DNA from: a virus
DNA: 38,304 nt
Strand: one strand, 5' to 3'
IMG/VR virus record: IMGVR_UViG_3300008448_007068
Coordinates: 1-38,304 of that record
The notes beneath the pieces were generated by a model. The model was not told the origin of the DNA and made no database searches. It saw nothing but the letters and a program-made list of their open reading frames with translations. Within the stretch, counting starts at the first letter, position 1. Every line of letters begins with the position of its first letter. Positions 21,857 through 30,756 of this stretch are shown piece by piece. Position numbers and translations under genes: made by a program.

Positions 21857-22723
21857 ATGGGGTATATAACAAAAGTAGAACTTGGAGCAGAATGTGGATT
21901 TGGTTCACAAATGGCACAATACGCTTCTCTTTATGCTGTGGCCAAAATAAGTAAAAATGAACCAATTTTGATAAAAGAAACATTCGATAGCAGTTCATTT
22001 GGTCTATTAATATCAGACCCATTCAAAATAAAACCAAAAATTTTATCGATAAATGATTTTAAAAATGATGTTTTTTATAATATTAAACCGCAATTGCCAC
22101 CTGGAATACTAATAGGAGAAATAGACAAATCATTATTTTCTCTTTCTACTGAAAAAAATTATGTAATCAGGGGGGATTTAGGCTTTTTTGAGTATTTTCA
22201 TTCTTTGAGAGAAGAAATAACACAGATTTATACTTTTAATGATGACATACAACAATTTTGCAAACAGTACTTGGAACAAACTAATCCAAACAACGAAATA
22301 ACTGTTTCGATTGGATTTAGACGAGATGATGGTGGAGGTGCTTCATTAATTTTATCTTTGGATTATTATTATAATGCAATTCTTTCTATTAAAGAATTAT
22401 TGCTCGGGAAGAATATTAAATTTTTTATCTTTTCTGGTGCTCCACACGATCCATTAAATGGATGGGAGTGGATTAAGAACAATTTAAAATTAGATAATGT
22501 GGTTTATGTAGAAAATCTCGATAAATATCAACAAATGTGCTTAATGACTATGTGTGATCATAATATAATTGCAAATAGCAGTTTTCACTGGTGGGGTGCT
22601 TATTTAAACAAAAATAAAGACAAAAAGGTAATATGTCCATTCAATTATCTGAAAGATAAAAGATTTGATCATATCAATGGAAGATATTTTCCAAAAGAGT
22701 GGATTTCCTTAAACGTTGATTGA
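21857..22723 (+). CDS. GT11-like alpha-1,2-fucosyltransferase homologue with altered motif
   Basis: 288-aa GT11-type protein. The start Gly-Phe-Gly-Ser-Gln-Met-Ala-Gln-Tyr-Ala (14-23) corresponds to the usual Gly-Asn-Gln-Met-Phe-Gln-Tyr-Ala. Gly-Phe-Arg-Arg-Asp-Asp (153-158) corresponds to the donor-binding HxRRxD motif but has Gly in place of His. Later blocks Phe-Phe-Ile-Phe-Ser-Gly and Ile-Ala-Asn-Ser-Ser-Phe-His-Trp-Trp-Gly-Ala-Tyr-Leu are close to the family. GT11 enzymes transfer fucose from GDP-fucose to a galactose. The altered motif could mean another GDP-sugar. An AAAGGA precedes ATG 21857. Confidence 0.82.
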   Translation: MGYITKVELGAECGFGSQMAQYASLYAVAKISKNEPILIKETFDSSSFGLLISDPFKIKPKILSINDFKNDVFYNIKPQLPPGILIGEIDKSLFSLSTEKNYVIRGDLGFFEYFHSLREEITQIYTFNDDIQQFCKQYLEQTNPNNEITVSIGFRRDDGGGASLILSLDYYYNAILSIKELLLGKNIKFFIFSGAPHDPLNGWEWIKNNLKLDNVVYVENLDKYQQMCLMTMCDHNIIANSSFHWWGAYLNKNKDKKVICPFNYLKDKRFDHINGRYFPKEWISLNVD

Positions 22724-22732
22724 GAATGATTT

Positions 22733-23578
22733 ATGAATAATATAATTTCAATATTCGGTGGAAATGGATTTATAGGATCAAAATTTTGTAAATTGTATCC
22801 TGATAAAATAATAAAAATAGACAGAAATGACTATAAGCCAAAATCTAATAATATTTTATACTTTATAAGCACTGTTGATAATTATAATATTCATGAAAAT
22901 TTACACATAGACATCGATACTAATTTAAAAGTATTGATGAATGTTTTGGAAAATATTCCTAAAAATTCAGATACTGTTTTTAATTTTGTTAGTTCCTGGT
23001 TTGTTTATGGTCAAAATAATGAAATACCATTTCGTGAAGATTATTCACATTGCAATCCAACTGGTTTTTATTCAATTACAAAACATTGTGCTGAACAAAT
23101 GTTGATATCTTTTTGCCAAACATTTAATATTAAATATAGAATATTTCGTTTAGCAAATGTATTGGGTGAAGACGATACCAAAATATCAAAAAAGAAAAAT
23201 GCATTACAATACTTGATTAAGGAAATAACACAGAATAGAGATGTAGAATTATATTACAATGGTAAAGTGTTGAGAGATTATATCTACGTTAATGATGTAT
23301 GTGATGCGCTTAAATATTGTATCGATTTTGCCCCAGTCAACCAGATAATCAATATTGGAAATGGGGAACCACTTATTTTTGGAGAACTTATAGAAAAGGC
23401 AATTGATTATTCTAAATCATCTTCAAAAATAATACATATTGATCCGACACAATTTCACAATATAGTACAAGTTAGACACTCATATCTAGATACAACAAAA
23501 CTTAAATCTTATGGATTTACTTCAAAATATGATATTGATACAATTATACATAAACTAGTTGATTTCTATAAAGGATAA
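22733..23578 (+). CDS. NAD-dependent epimerase/dehydratase (extended SDR), sugar nucleotide
   Basis: 281-aa extended short-chain dehydrogenase. Gly-Gly-Asn-Gly-Phe-Ile-Gly near the N-terminus is the NAD-binding loop, and Tyr-Ser-Ile-Thr-Lys is the catalytic YxxxK. Val-Leu-Arg-Asp-Tyr-Ile-Tyr-Val-Asn-Asp-Val is the typical C-terminal substrate-domain hinge. The enzyme could be a 4-reductase, an epimerase or a GDP-fucose synthase-type enzyme; sequence alone does not decide. It is followed six bases later by the RmlB-like dehydratase, so the pair may act in sequence. Confidence 0.82.
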   Translation: MNNIISIFGGNGFIGSKFCKLYPDKIIKIDRNDYKPKSNNILYFISTVDNYNIHENLHIDIDTNLKVLMNVLENIPKNSDTVFNFVSSWFVYGQNNEIPFREDYSHCNPTGFYSITKHCAEQMLISFCQTFNIKYRIFRLANVLGEDDTKISKKKNALQYLIKEITQNRDVELYYNGKVLRDYIYVNDVCDALKYCIDFAPVNQIINIGNGEPLIFGELIEKAIDYSKSSSKIIHIDPTQFHNIVQVRHSYLDTTKLKSYGFTSKYDIDTIIHKLVDFYKG

Positions 23579-23584
23579 TTTATA

Positions 23585-24538
23585 ATGATTAAAGTTGTAT
23601 ATGTGACAGGGTGTTTAGGATTTATTGGGTCTTACGTGACTCGTCTTTGTTTAAAAAAAGGTTGGTATGTCAAAGGTGTAGATAAGATTACATACGCTGC
23701 CAATAAGGAATTACTAAACGAATTTAAACAGTATCCTAACTTTTCTTTTGTCCACTGTGACATAAATGATCTTAAGTTTCTTTATGATTGTGATTATGTC
23801 ATTAATACCGCAGCAGAAACACATGTAGGAAATTCTATCGCGGATAGTGATGACTTTGTAAAGTCAAATATAGATGGTGTCCATAATTTATTAAAATTAA
23901 TTAAAAATTATAGACAAGAAAGTGCAAAAACTCCAATACTTGTTCATTTTAGTACAGATGAGGTATATGGAGATATCGTCGAAGGTTCTCACACAGAAAC
24001 AGATTTACTCAAACCATCAAATCCATATTCTGCCACAAAAGCCGCAGCAGATATGTTAATACTTGCGTGGTCAAGAACATATAATATACCATATGTTATA
24101 TTAAGACCTACAAATAATTATGGTGTAGGTCAATATGTTGAAAAATTAATACCAAAGGCATGTAAATATCTATCTTTAGGCAGAAAGATCCCATTACATA
24201 ATAATGGAACTCCTGTAAGAAATTGGTTACACGCAGAAGATACCGCAAATGCTTTATTAACAATAATAGATTCTGGTGTTAAAAATGAAATTTATAATAT
24301 TTGTGGTGGATTTGAACAAAGCAATATAGAAACTGTAAAGAGTATCTTGAATTGTTATGATTTTTTAATCAAAGATATAGATTTATATGTAGATTTTAGT
24401 TGGAATAGAATTGGGCAAGATGTAAGATACGCATTGGATGATTCTAAACTTAAAAGTTTAGGATGGAAACCAACTAAAATATTTAATGAAGAAATAGTAA
24501 ATATTGTTAATTATTATAAAAAGAAATTTATATGGTGA
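23585..24538 (+). CDS. RmlB-type NDP-glucose 4,6-dehydratase
   Basis: 317-aa extended SDR with strong RmlB features: Gly-Cys-Leu-Gly-Phe-Ile-Gly NAD loop, Ala-Ala-Glu-Thr-His-Val, His-Phe-Ser-Thr-Asp-Glu-Val-Tyr-Gly-Asp with the dehydratase Asp-Glu pair, Tyr-Ser-Ala-Thr-Lys, and Arg-Pro-Thr-Asn-Asn-Tyr-Gly. Such enzymes convert dTDP-glucose (or a related NDP-hexose) to the 4-keto-6-deoxy sugar. No RmlA, RmlC or RmlD neighbour is visible, so the product must be used by another enzyme of the island or by the host. The usual Arg-Asn-Trp-Leu-His-Ala-Glu-Asp hinge is present. Confidence 0.85.
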   Translation: MIKVVYVTGCLGFIGSYVTRLCLKKGWYVKGVDKITYAANKELLNEFKQYPNFSFVHCDINDLKFLYDCDYVINTAAETHVGNSIADSDDFVKSNIDGVHNLLKLIKNYRQESAKTPILVHFSTDEVYGDIVEGSHTETDLLKPSNPYSATKAAADMLILAWSRTYNIPYVILRPTNNYGVGQYVEKLIPKACKYLSLGRKIPLHNNGTPVRNWLHAEDTANALLTIIDSGVKNEIYNICGGFEQSNIETVKSILNCYDFLIKDIDLYVDFSWNRIGQDVRYALDDSKLKSLGWKPTKIFNEEIVNIVNYYKKKFIW

Positions 24539-24542
24539 TTTT

Positions 24543-25613
24543 ATGAATAAAATATTTGAAAATTTATTTGTCTTAGAATTGGCAAATAATCATTGGGGAT
24601 CTTTAAAAAGAGGAAAACAAATCGTAAAACAATTTGCAAAAGTTGTTAAAAATAATAAAATTAAAGCTGCAATAAAGCTTCAATTTAGAGATGTTGAAAA
24701 TTTTATACATAAAGATTTTAAAAATGATGGAAATGGAATAGAATTAACAAAACTTCCAAAAAGAAGTAGATATATCCAAAAAACATCAAAAACAAAATTA
24801 ACATATGATGAAATGCATGAGTTGATACAATATATCAAAAAACATGATTGTATTCCAATGGCAACACCATTCGATGAAGCATCTGTTGATTATTGTACTA
24901 AAATGAATATACAGATTATTAAAATTGCAAGTTCAGATATTAATGATTGGATACTTTTAAATAAAATTGCAAGTACAAATAAACCTGTTATTATTTCAAC
25001 TGGTGGGGCAAATGATAAGCAAATAGAAGATGTTGTTAGATTTTTTACTAATAGATCAATACCAATTGCAATAAACCACTGCGTATCAAAATACCCAACA
25101 GAGGATGAAGAATTAGAATTAAATCAAATTGATTATTTGAAAAATAAATTTCCAAATAATATTATAGGATTATCTACACACGAATATCATGATTGGACAT
25201 CCTCAATGTACATATCCTACGCTAAAGGAGTTAGGACATGGGAAAGACACATTGATATACCTTATCCAAATGGCCATGAACAAAAAGAAGTTTCATTATA
25301 CTGCTCTTTACCAGAACAAATAGATGAATGGTTTAAAGCATATAATAAAGCAGTTGCCATGTGTGGAACTTCTTCAGAATCTAGAAGAATTATTGATGAT
25401 AAAGAAATAAATTACTTAGAATCTCTTTATCGTGGATTATATTTAAATAAAAATATTAAAAAGGGTGAGAAAATAACTATTAATGATTTATATAGTGCAA
25501 TTCCATACCAAAAAGAATTAGGGCATATTACTTCTAGAGATTTTATTGAAGATGGAGCGGTTGCTCTTCGTAATCTAACAAAAAATTCACCATTACTTAA
25601 AGAAGATATTTAA
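24543..25613 (+). CDS. NeuB/SpsE-type sialic (nonulosonic) acid synthase
   Basis: 356-aa NeuB-family enzyme, which joins phosphoenolpyruvate to a 6-carbon amino sugar to give a nine-carbon acid. Blocks seen: Glu-Leu-Ala-Asn-Asn-His-Trp-Gly at the start, a Lys-Leu-Gln-Phe-Arg block, Ala-Thr-Pro-Phe-Asp-Glu, Lys-Ile-Ala-Ser-Ser-Asp, Ile-Ser-Thr-Gly-Gly-Ala, Asn-His-Cys-Val-Ser-Lys-Tyr-Pro, and His-Glu-Tyr-His-Asp. The last 60 residues look like the C-terminal SAF (antifreeze-like) domain. I start it at ATG 24543, five bases after the previous stop, rather than at an upstream in-frame start at 24504 that would overlap it. No NeuA or NeuC is in view. Confidence 0.85.
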   Translation: MNKIFENLFVLELANNHWGSLKRGKQIVKQFAKVVKNNKIKAAIKLQFRDVENFIHKDFKNDGNGIELTKLPKRSRYIQKTSKTKLTYDEMHELIQYIKKHDCIPMATPFDEASVDYCTKMNIQIIKIASSDINDWILLNKIASTNKPVIISTGGANDKQIEDVVRFFTNRSIPIAINHCVSKYPTEDEELELNQIDYLKNKFPNNIIGLSTHEYHDWTSSMYISYAKGVRTWERHIDIPYPNGHEQKEVSLYCSLPEQIDEWFKAYNKAVAMCGTSSESRRIIDDKEINYLESLYRGLYLNKNIKKGEKITINDLYSAIPYQKELGHITSRDFIEDGAVALRNLTKNSPLLKEDI

Positions 25614-25614
25614 C

Positions 25615-27360
25615 ATGAAGGTTTCTGATTTAGTTTTTGATTTTATAAGCTCTAAAGGAATTGATACTGTATTTACGGTGTCTGGTGGTGGATGTATGCA
25701 TTTAATAGATTCTTTAGGTAAAAATAAGAATCTAAAATATGTTTGTAATCATCACGAACAAGCGTGTGCTCTTGCGGCAGAAGGATATGCCAGAGTATCA
25801 AATGTTCCTGGATGTATTTTAGTTACAACTGGCCCTGGTGGAACAAATGCAATTACTGGTGTTCTTTGTGCATATCAAGATTCTATTCCTATGATTGTAA
25901 TTTCTGGACAGGTTCCATCTGATCAACTTTCAATTGGGACTGGTTGCAGACAAATAGGACAGCAAGAATATAATATTGTTGATACAGTTAAACCGATGAC
26001 AAAATATTCAATAACGGTTACTGATAAAGATACAATATTATTTCATCTTCAAAAAGCATATTATTTGGCAACTTCTGGTAGACCCGGACCTATTTGGATA
26101 GATATACCTTTAGATATACAGAGCAGTGATGTTGATGTTACAAAAATAAAACAATTTAAAGAACCAATTACGAATTACAGTAAACTGAAAAAATGGTTTT
26201 ATATTAATAAATTACAAACTTTATTAAATAAAAGCAAAAAACCAGTAATTGTAGTTGGGAATGGAATTAGAGTTTCAGGAACAACAAATGAATTAATTTC
26301 TTTTTTAAATAAAACTAAAATTCCTATATTAACAGGTCCACATTCAGCGGTCGATGTTGTAAATTCTGATTATGAATTTTATGGGGGTAGATTTGGTTTA
26401 TTGGGTCAATATACTTCAAATCATATAATACAAGAAAGTGATTTGATAATATCTTTGGGATCTAGACTCAATCCTAAAATGATTGGTTATGATTCTTCTA
26501 AATTTGCACCAAATGCAACAAAATTTATTGTTGATGTTGATCAAAATGAAATTAAAAAATTAAAATTTGATAATAAGATTGGTTGGTGTATTGATCTTAG
26601 ATTATTTTTTAATGCAATTCAAAATATTAATATACCTGATATTTCCGATTGGCAACAAAAAGTTAAGCAATATAGAAGCAAAGAAAAATTAGTTTTATCT
26701 AAACATATAGAATTACAGGATTATGTTAGCACTTATGTTTTTGCTAATAAGTTAGAAAAATATTTAAAATCAGATTCTACTATAGTAACTAGTGATGGTA
26801 CAGCGCATGTTGTTCCTCTTAAAACTATGACATTAAAAAATAATCAAAGACTCTTCAGTAATGAAGGAACCGCCCCAATGGGTTATGGTCTTCCAGCAGC
26901 AATAGGAGCGCATTATGGAACTAAAAAATCAATAATTTGCATAGAGGGGGATGGTAGCATTATGATGAATCTTCACGAATTACAAACAGTAAAACATAAT
27001 AAAATACCAATCAAATTATTTATTATTAATAATGGTGGTTATTTATCAATTAAATTGACACAAAATTCATTTTTTAAAGGACATTTAGTTGCATCTGAAA
27101 ATTCATCAGGTGTTTCTATTCCATCATTTAAGGAATTAGCAAATGTTTTCGGATTTAATTATATTTCTATAATTAATAATGATAAAATAGATCAAGCATT
27201 ATGTGATACGTTCAAGAACGATCAACCAACTATAATAGATGTATTTACCGATCCAAATGAACAACATGAACCAAAGGTAGTAGCAAAGGGTATAAATAAA
27301 GATGGGAAAATTATTCCAGGAGAATTAACAAATATGAATGTGAAGGTTATAGATTTATGA
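25615..27360 (+). CDS. ThDP-dependent acetolactate-synthase-like enzyme
   Basis: 581-aa thiamine-diphosphate enzyme of the acetolactate synthase superfamily. Seen: catalytic Glu48 in His-His-Glu-Gln-Ala-Cys-Ala, the Thr-Gly-Pro-Gly-Gly-Thr-Asn block, the ThDP motif Gly-Asp-Gly-Ser at 445-448, and Asn-Asn-Gly-Gly at 472-475. All three domains are present. A plain branched-chain amino acid role is unlikely inside a sugar cluster. In Yersinia a homologue, YerE, adds a two-carbon unit from pyruvate to a 4-keto-3,6-dideoxyhexose in yersiniose synthesis, so such a role is my best inference. ATG 25615 follows the neuB stop by one base. Confidence 0.82.
   Translation: MKVSDLVFDFISSKGIDTVFTVSGGGCMHLIDSLGKNKNLKYVCNHHEQACALAAEGYARVSNVPGCILVTTGPGGTNAITGVLCAYQDSIPMIVISGQVPSDQLSIGTGCRQIGQQEYNIVDTVKPMTKYSITVTDKDTILFHLQKAYYLATSGRPGPIWIDIPLDIQSSDVDVTKIKQFKEPITNYSKLKKWFYINKLQTLLNKSKKPVIVVGNGIRVSGTTNELISFLNKTKIPILTGPHSAVDVVNSDYEFYGGRFGLLGQYTSNHIIQESDLIISLGSRLNPKMIGYDSSKFAPNATKFIVDVDQNEIKKLKFDNKIGWCIDLRLFFNAIQNINIPDISDWQQKVKQYRSKEKLVLSKHIELQDYVSTYVFANKLEKYLKSDSTIVTSDGTAHVVPLKTMTLKNNQRLFSNEGTAPMGYGLPAAIGAHYGTKKSIICIEGDGSIMMNLHELQTVKHNKIPIKLFIINNGGYLSIKLTQNSFFKGHLVASENSSGVSIPSFKELANVFGFNYISIINNDKIDQALCDTFKNDQPTIIDVFTDPNEQHEPKVVAKGINKDGKIIPGELTNMNVKVIDL
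27291..27298 (+). promoter_or_regulatory. Late promoter inside the end of the ThDP gene
   Basis: Exact TATAAATA in the last 70 bases of the ThDP gene, 58 bases before the methyltransferase ATG at 27357. The leader would be longer than at other sites here, so this is less certain than the others. Confidence 0.45.
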
Positions 27361-28115
27361 AATTTTTCCCAAAGACAAATTTTAACAATATTTTTTATGA
27401 TAAGTCATTGACATTGACGGAATTGGCAAATAAGTTAGAAACAGATAAAGGGACTGCGGACTCTTCCACTCTTTCTTGGGGTAAGAATTGGCCAGATCAT
27501 TTTTCAATGGGATATACACTCATATACGAGAAGTATATGAATCAATTCCGTGATAAAGCAGTTAAACTGTTTGAAATTGGAATTTGTGACAAAAGATTTC
27601 CTTATGCTTCTCCAAAAATGTGGATGGCTTATTTTAAAAATTTAGATTTATATTGTGTTGATAATTTTTGGGGTTCTTATCTACATGAAAAAAATCAAGA
27701 TATTAAATTATTAAATGAATGGGGAATTAATTTTATCTATGCAGATCAAGGAAATTTTTGCGATTGGGAAGAAATTAAAAAAGAATGTCCTTCTGATTTT
27801 GACTTTATTATAGAAGATGGTAGTCATTGGCCAAATCATATGGCTGTTAGTTTATGGCAATCTCGTAATATGATTAAATCTGGTGGCTATTACTTTATGG
27901 AAGATTTACAAAATCCAACTACAGCAAGAGGAAAATTTAAATATGATAATTCTCTGCTTGCTGAGGATTTATTCGCAACTCAAAAAAGTGGCATATTTAA
28001 TTCTCATTTTTTAAATGATAAACAGAATTCAGAAGTAAATGCCTCTTTTGAACTTGTTGAAATGGTTTTAGATAAAAAACACATTAATTATATTGTTGTC
28101 TTTAGGAAAAAATAA
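27357..28115 (+). CDS. Class I SAM methyltransferase (MycE/TylF-like)
   Basis: 252-aa protein resembling the sugar O-methyltransferases of the MycE/TylF type. Near the start is Glu-Thr-Asp-Lys-Gly-Thr. Then come Leu-Phe-Glu-Ile-Gly-Ile (SAM motif I), Leu-Tyr-Cys-Val-Asp-Asn, Asp-Phe-Ile-Ile-Glu-Asp-Gly-Ser-His-Trp and Gly-Gly-Tyr-Tyr-Phe-Met-Glu-Asp. The Asp/Glu/His residues of the latter two blocks hold the metal in MycE. It would methylate a hydroxyl of a finished sugar. It overlaps the ThDP gene by ATGA. Confidence 0.75.
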   Translation: MKFFPKTNFNNIFYDKSLTLTELANKLETDKGTADSSTLSWGKNWPDHFSMGYTLIYEKYMNQFRDKAVKLFEIGICDKRFPYASPKMWMAYFKNLDLYCVDNFWGSYLHEKNQDIKLLNEWGINFIYADQGNFCDWEEIKKECPSDFDFIIEDGSHWPNHMAVSLWQSRNMIKSGGYYFMEDLQNPTTARGKFKYDNSLLAEDLFATQKSGIFNSHFLNDKQNSEVNASFELVEMVLDKKHINYIVVFRKK

Positions 28116-28637
28116 ATGATAAAAGTAAATAACGAAAATCCAAATGAACACTGGCAGTTTGTTTCGGTCAATAACCGTGTTGTTTTAGATCTGGGTTGTG
28201 GTAGATGGGAGCATGTAGAGCATCGTGATCCTAAATGGCCAACAACGCCAGAATTTTTTATACAAAAAGGTGCAAAGCATGTAGTCGCAATTGACTGTGA
28301 TCCAAATGAAATTAATTGGTTTACTAGTAATTTTTCCAAAGAAACAAATTATGAATTTATATTAAGTTGTATCAATTCTTCTAATGATTTTTTAAATTTA
28401 ATAACAACATATAATCCAAATTGTATTAAAATTGATATAGAGGGTGCAGAGTCTAATATAATTGATATACCAAATGATGTCTTTTCAAAAGTAGATGAAT
28501 ATTATATAGAAACACATAATCACCATTTGTTTGAGTCATGTATTTCTAAATTAGATTCATGCAATTATCAAATTATAAACATAATAGATTTGATTCATAC
28601 TAATGGTGCATGTAAAGTAATATTTGCTAAAAAATGA
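28116..28637 (+). CDS. FkbM-like SAM methyltransferase
   Basis: 173-aa methyltransferase. Val-Val-Leu-Asp-Leu-Gly-Cys-Gly-Arg-Trp-Glu is SAM motif I, and Val-Ala-Ile-Asp-Cys-Asp is motif II. Lys-Ile-Asp-Ile-Glu-Gly-Ala-Glu is the FkbM-type signature. FkbM-like enzymes O-methylate sugars and small molecules. It is short (many members are about 250 aa) but motif-complete, and the start is adjacent to the previous stop. It overlaps the next gene by ATGA. Confidence 0.75.
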   Translation: MIKVNNENPNEHWQFVSVNNRVVLDLGCGRWEHVEHRDPKWPTTPEFFIQKGAKHVVAIDCDPNEINWFTSNFSKETNYEFILSCINSSNDFLNLITTYNPNCIKIDIEGAESNIIDIPNDVFSKVDEYYIETHNHHLFESCISKLDSCNYQIINIIDLIHTNGACKVIFAKK

Positions 28638-29431
28638 AGATACTGATAACTGGTGGTAATGGTTATATTGCTAAAAGTTTATATTCTGCTTTTTCAAAGC
28701 AATATCAAATTACTGTAATCACTCGAAATGATTTTGATTTGAGTGATAATATACAAGTTTGTTCTTGGTTTAATTATAATCAATATGATGTTGTTATCCA
28801 TACAGCAATAAGTGGTGGGAGTCGATTACAAAACGATGACCAAGTAGTTTATAATAAAAATCTGGAAATGTTAAATAATTTAATTAAAAATAAACATTGT
28901 TTTTCTAAGCTAATATCATTTGGTTCTGGTGCTGAAATATATCATGGCAATACACCATATGCTAATAGCAAAAGAAAAATTGCAGAAATAGTGAATACTA
29001 TAGAGAATTGGTATAATTTAAGAATATTTGGTGCGTTTGATCACAATGAATTACCAACAAGATTTATAAAAGGAAATATTTTAAGATATCTTAAAAAAGA
29101 ACCAATGATTCTTCATAGTAATAAGATCATGGATTTTTACTATATCGATGATCTTATCAATATAGTAGATCATTATATCCAAAATGATGATCTACCAAAA
29201 ACAGTCAACTGTTCGTATGATGAAAAATATACACTAACACATCTAGCAAATTTCATAAACACTCTAGACAATCATAAAGTACCTGTTATAATTGAATCTA
29301 ATGGAGATCTTCAGTTTTATTGTGGTAATGCACACAATCTTCCTATAACGGAAGTTGGTATTAAGCAGGGAATTATAAATACATTTAACTATCTAAAGGA
29401 TTTAAATAATGATTCAGGTAACTGTGAATGA
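28634..29431 (+). CDS. NAD(P)-dependent sugar-nucleotide reductase/epimerase (SDR)
   Basis: 265-aa SDR with the N-terminal loop Gly-Gly-Asn-Gly-Tyr-Ile-Ala and the catalytic Tyr-Ala-Asn-Ser-Lys. Ser-Phe-Gly-Ser-Gly-Ala-Glu lies between them. The C-terminal block Met-Asp-Phe-Tyr-Tyr-Ile-Asp-Asp-Leu is the usual hinge. The third Gly of the cofactor loop is Ala. Lying directly before the 3-dehydrase and GDP-mannose dehydratase, it is a natural candidate for the 4-ketoreductase of the finished deoxysugar, as ColC or YerF are in their pathways. The exact reaction cannot be told. Confidence 0.78.
   Translation: MKILITGGNGYIAKSLYSAFSKQYQITVITRNDFDLSDNIQVCSWFNYNQYDVVIHTAISGGSRLQNDDQVVYNKNLEMLNNLIKNKHCFSKLISFGSGAEIYHGNTPYANSKRKIAEIVNTIENWYNLRIFGAFDHNELPTRFIKGNILRYLKKEPMILHSNKIMDFYYIDDLINIVDHYIQNDDLPKTVNCSYDEKYTLTHLANFINTLDNHKVPVIIESNGDLQFYCGNAHNLPITEVGIKQGIINTFNYLKDLNNDSGNCE
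29374..29381 (+). promoter_or_regulatory. Late promoter before the rfbH-gmd pair
   Basis: Exact TATAAATA inside the end of the SDR gene, 27 bases before the 3-dehydrase ATG 29409. An AAAGGA ribosome site lies between. Spacing resembles the promoter-ATG spacing at gp23 and at 33053. Confidence 0.65.
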
Positions 29432-30755
29432 TGAAATTGACCGCAAGATAAAAGAATTAGTACAACTAAAACAATCGCAAAAATCTAAGAATTGGATACC
29501 AGGAAAAGATTGGGTTCAATATTCTGGATCTTATTTTGATGATGATGAATATATTGCAGGAATTGAATGCTTCCTTAATGGGTGGTTAGCACTTGGAGAA
29601 AATGGTATTCGATTTGAGCGTCAATTTAGATCTAAACTTGGCAAAGATCATGGAGCACTAACAAATAGTGGATCTAGCGCAAATCTTTTAATGATTTCTG
29701 CCCTTAAGTCTAAAAAGTTATATAATCTTCCTGTCGGAACAAAAGTAATAACTCCAGCCGCAGGATTTCCAACAACAATCAATCCAATTTTACAAAATGG
29801 ATTTACTCCAGTATTTGTTGATATTGAACTTGATACTCTTAATCTTAATTTAGATCAAGTAGAAGATGCAGCAAAGCAAGGTGCAAGGGTTTTGGTTTTC
29901 GCGCATGTTCTTGGCAATCCTCCGAACATGGATCGCCTCATGGAGATCGTAAACAAATACAATATTATTCTTTTAGAAGATTGTTGTGATGCTCTTGGTA
30001 GCAAATACGATGGAAAACTCCTGGGGTCGTTTGGTCAGTTCGCATCTTGTTCATTTTACCCAGCACATCATATCACAATGGGTGAGGGTGGATTTGTTGC
30101 ATGTCAAACAGAAGAACAAGAAACTGTTGTAAAGAGTCTCCGTGAATGGGGTCGTGGTTGCTATTGCTCTGGCAAGGGTGCTGCGTGTCTTCGTAATGGA
30201 ATGTGTAAAAAGAGATTCAGTAATTGGTTGCCAGCATTTCCTGATGAAATATTTGATCACAAATATGTTTATGAAGAGATTGGATATAATCTAAAACCTC
30301 TTGAAATGCAAGCAGCAATTGGATTAGTTCAATTGCAAAAGATGGATAAGATTATTGAAATTCGTAAAAAGAATTTTAATCGTCTTTATTCAATTTTTTC
30401 CAAATATGAAAAAATATTTCATTTACCAAAGGCAACAGAAAAGTCAGATCCTTCTTGGTTTGCTTTTCCTCTTACCATAAGAGATGGGGTTTATATTAAG
30501 AGAAATGAATTCACAATGTATCTTGAAGACAATAAGATACAGACAAGAAATTATTTTGGTGGAAATGTTCTACTACAACCAGCATATGATGGGGTATATC
30601 AAGGAGATGCAAAGAAAGATTTCCCAGTATCTACTAAAGTAACTACTGATACGTTTTTCTTAGGTACAAGTCCAGTCATTACTGACGAACAATTAGATTA
30701 TATTGAATCTGTTGTTCATAATTATTTTGATAAAGCAAATAATACAATAGTATAA
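29409..30755 (+). CDS. rfbH: E1/RfbH-type NDP-4-keto-6-deoxyhexose 3-dehydrase
   Basis: 448-aa fold-type I (DegT/StrS) protein of the special E1 class, which uses PMP and an iron-sulphur cluster to remove the C3 hydroxyl of a 4-keto-6-deoxysugar. The Lys of normal aminotransferases is replaced: Tyr-Pro-Ala-His-His at 218-222 gives His at 220 or 221, as His220 in Yersinia E1. Cys193, Cys251 and Cys253 fit the spacing Cys-X57-Cys-X1-Cys; a fourth ligand would be Cys260 or Cys266. The downstream Lys-Arg-Phe agrees with E1. It ends two bases before gmd. The matching E3 reductase is not in view. AAAGGA precedes ATG 29409; the gene overlaps the previous one by 23 bases. Confidence 0.88.
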   Translation: MIQVTVNDEIDRKIKELVQLKQSQKSKNWIPGKDWVQYSGSYFDDDEYIAGIECFLNGWLALGENGIRFERQFRSKLGKDHGALTNSGSSANLLMISALKSKKLYNLPVGTKVITPAAGFPTTINPILQNGFTPVFVDIELDTLNLNLDQVEDAAKQGARVLVFAHVLGNPPNMDRLMEIVNKYNIILLEDCCDALGSKYDGKLLGSFGQFASCSFYPAHHITMGEGGFVACQTEEQETVVKSLREWGRGCYCSGKGAACLRNGMCKKRFSNWLPAFPDEIFDHKYVYEEIGYNLKPLEMQAAIGLVQLQKMDKIIEIRKKNFNRLYSIFSKYEKIFHLPKATEKSDPSWFAFPLTIRDGVYIKRNEFTMYLEDNKIQTRNYFGGNVLLQPAYDGVYQGDAKKDFPVSTKVTTDTFFLGTSPVITDEQLDYIESVVHNYFDKANNTIV

Positions 30756-30756
30756 T

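Noticed and set aside
22520-22527. GATAAATA near the end of the GT11-like gene as a late promoter
   Set aside because: It is more than 200 bases from the next start, unlike the 5-58 base distances of the accepted sites.
24504-24542. Longer NeuB-like protein from the in-frame start at 24504
   Set aside because: It would overlap the RmlB-like gene by 35 bases and add residues not seen in the family; ATG 24543 fits the known NeuB start.
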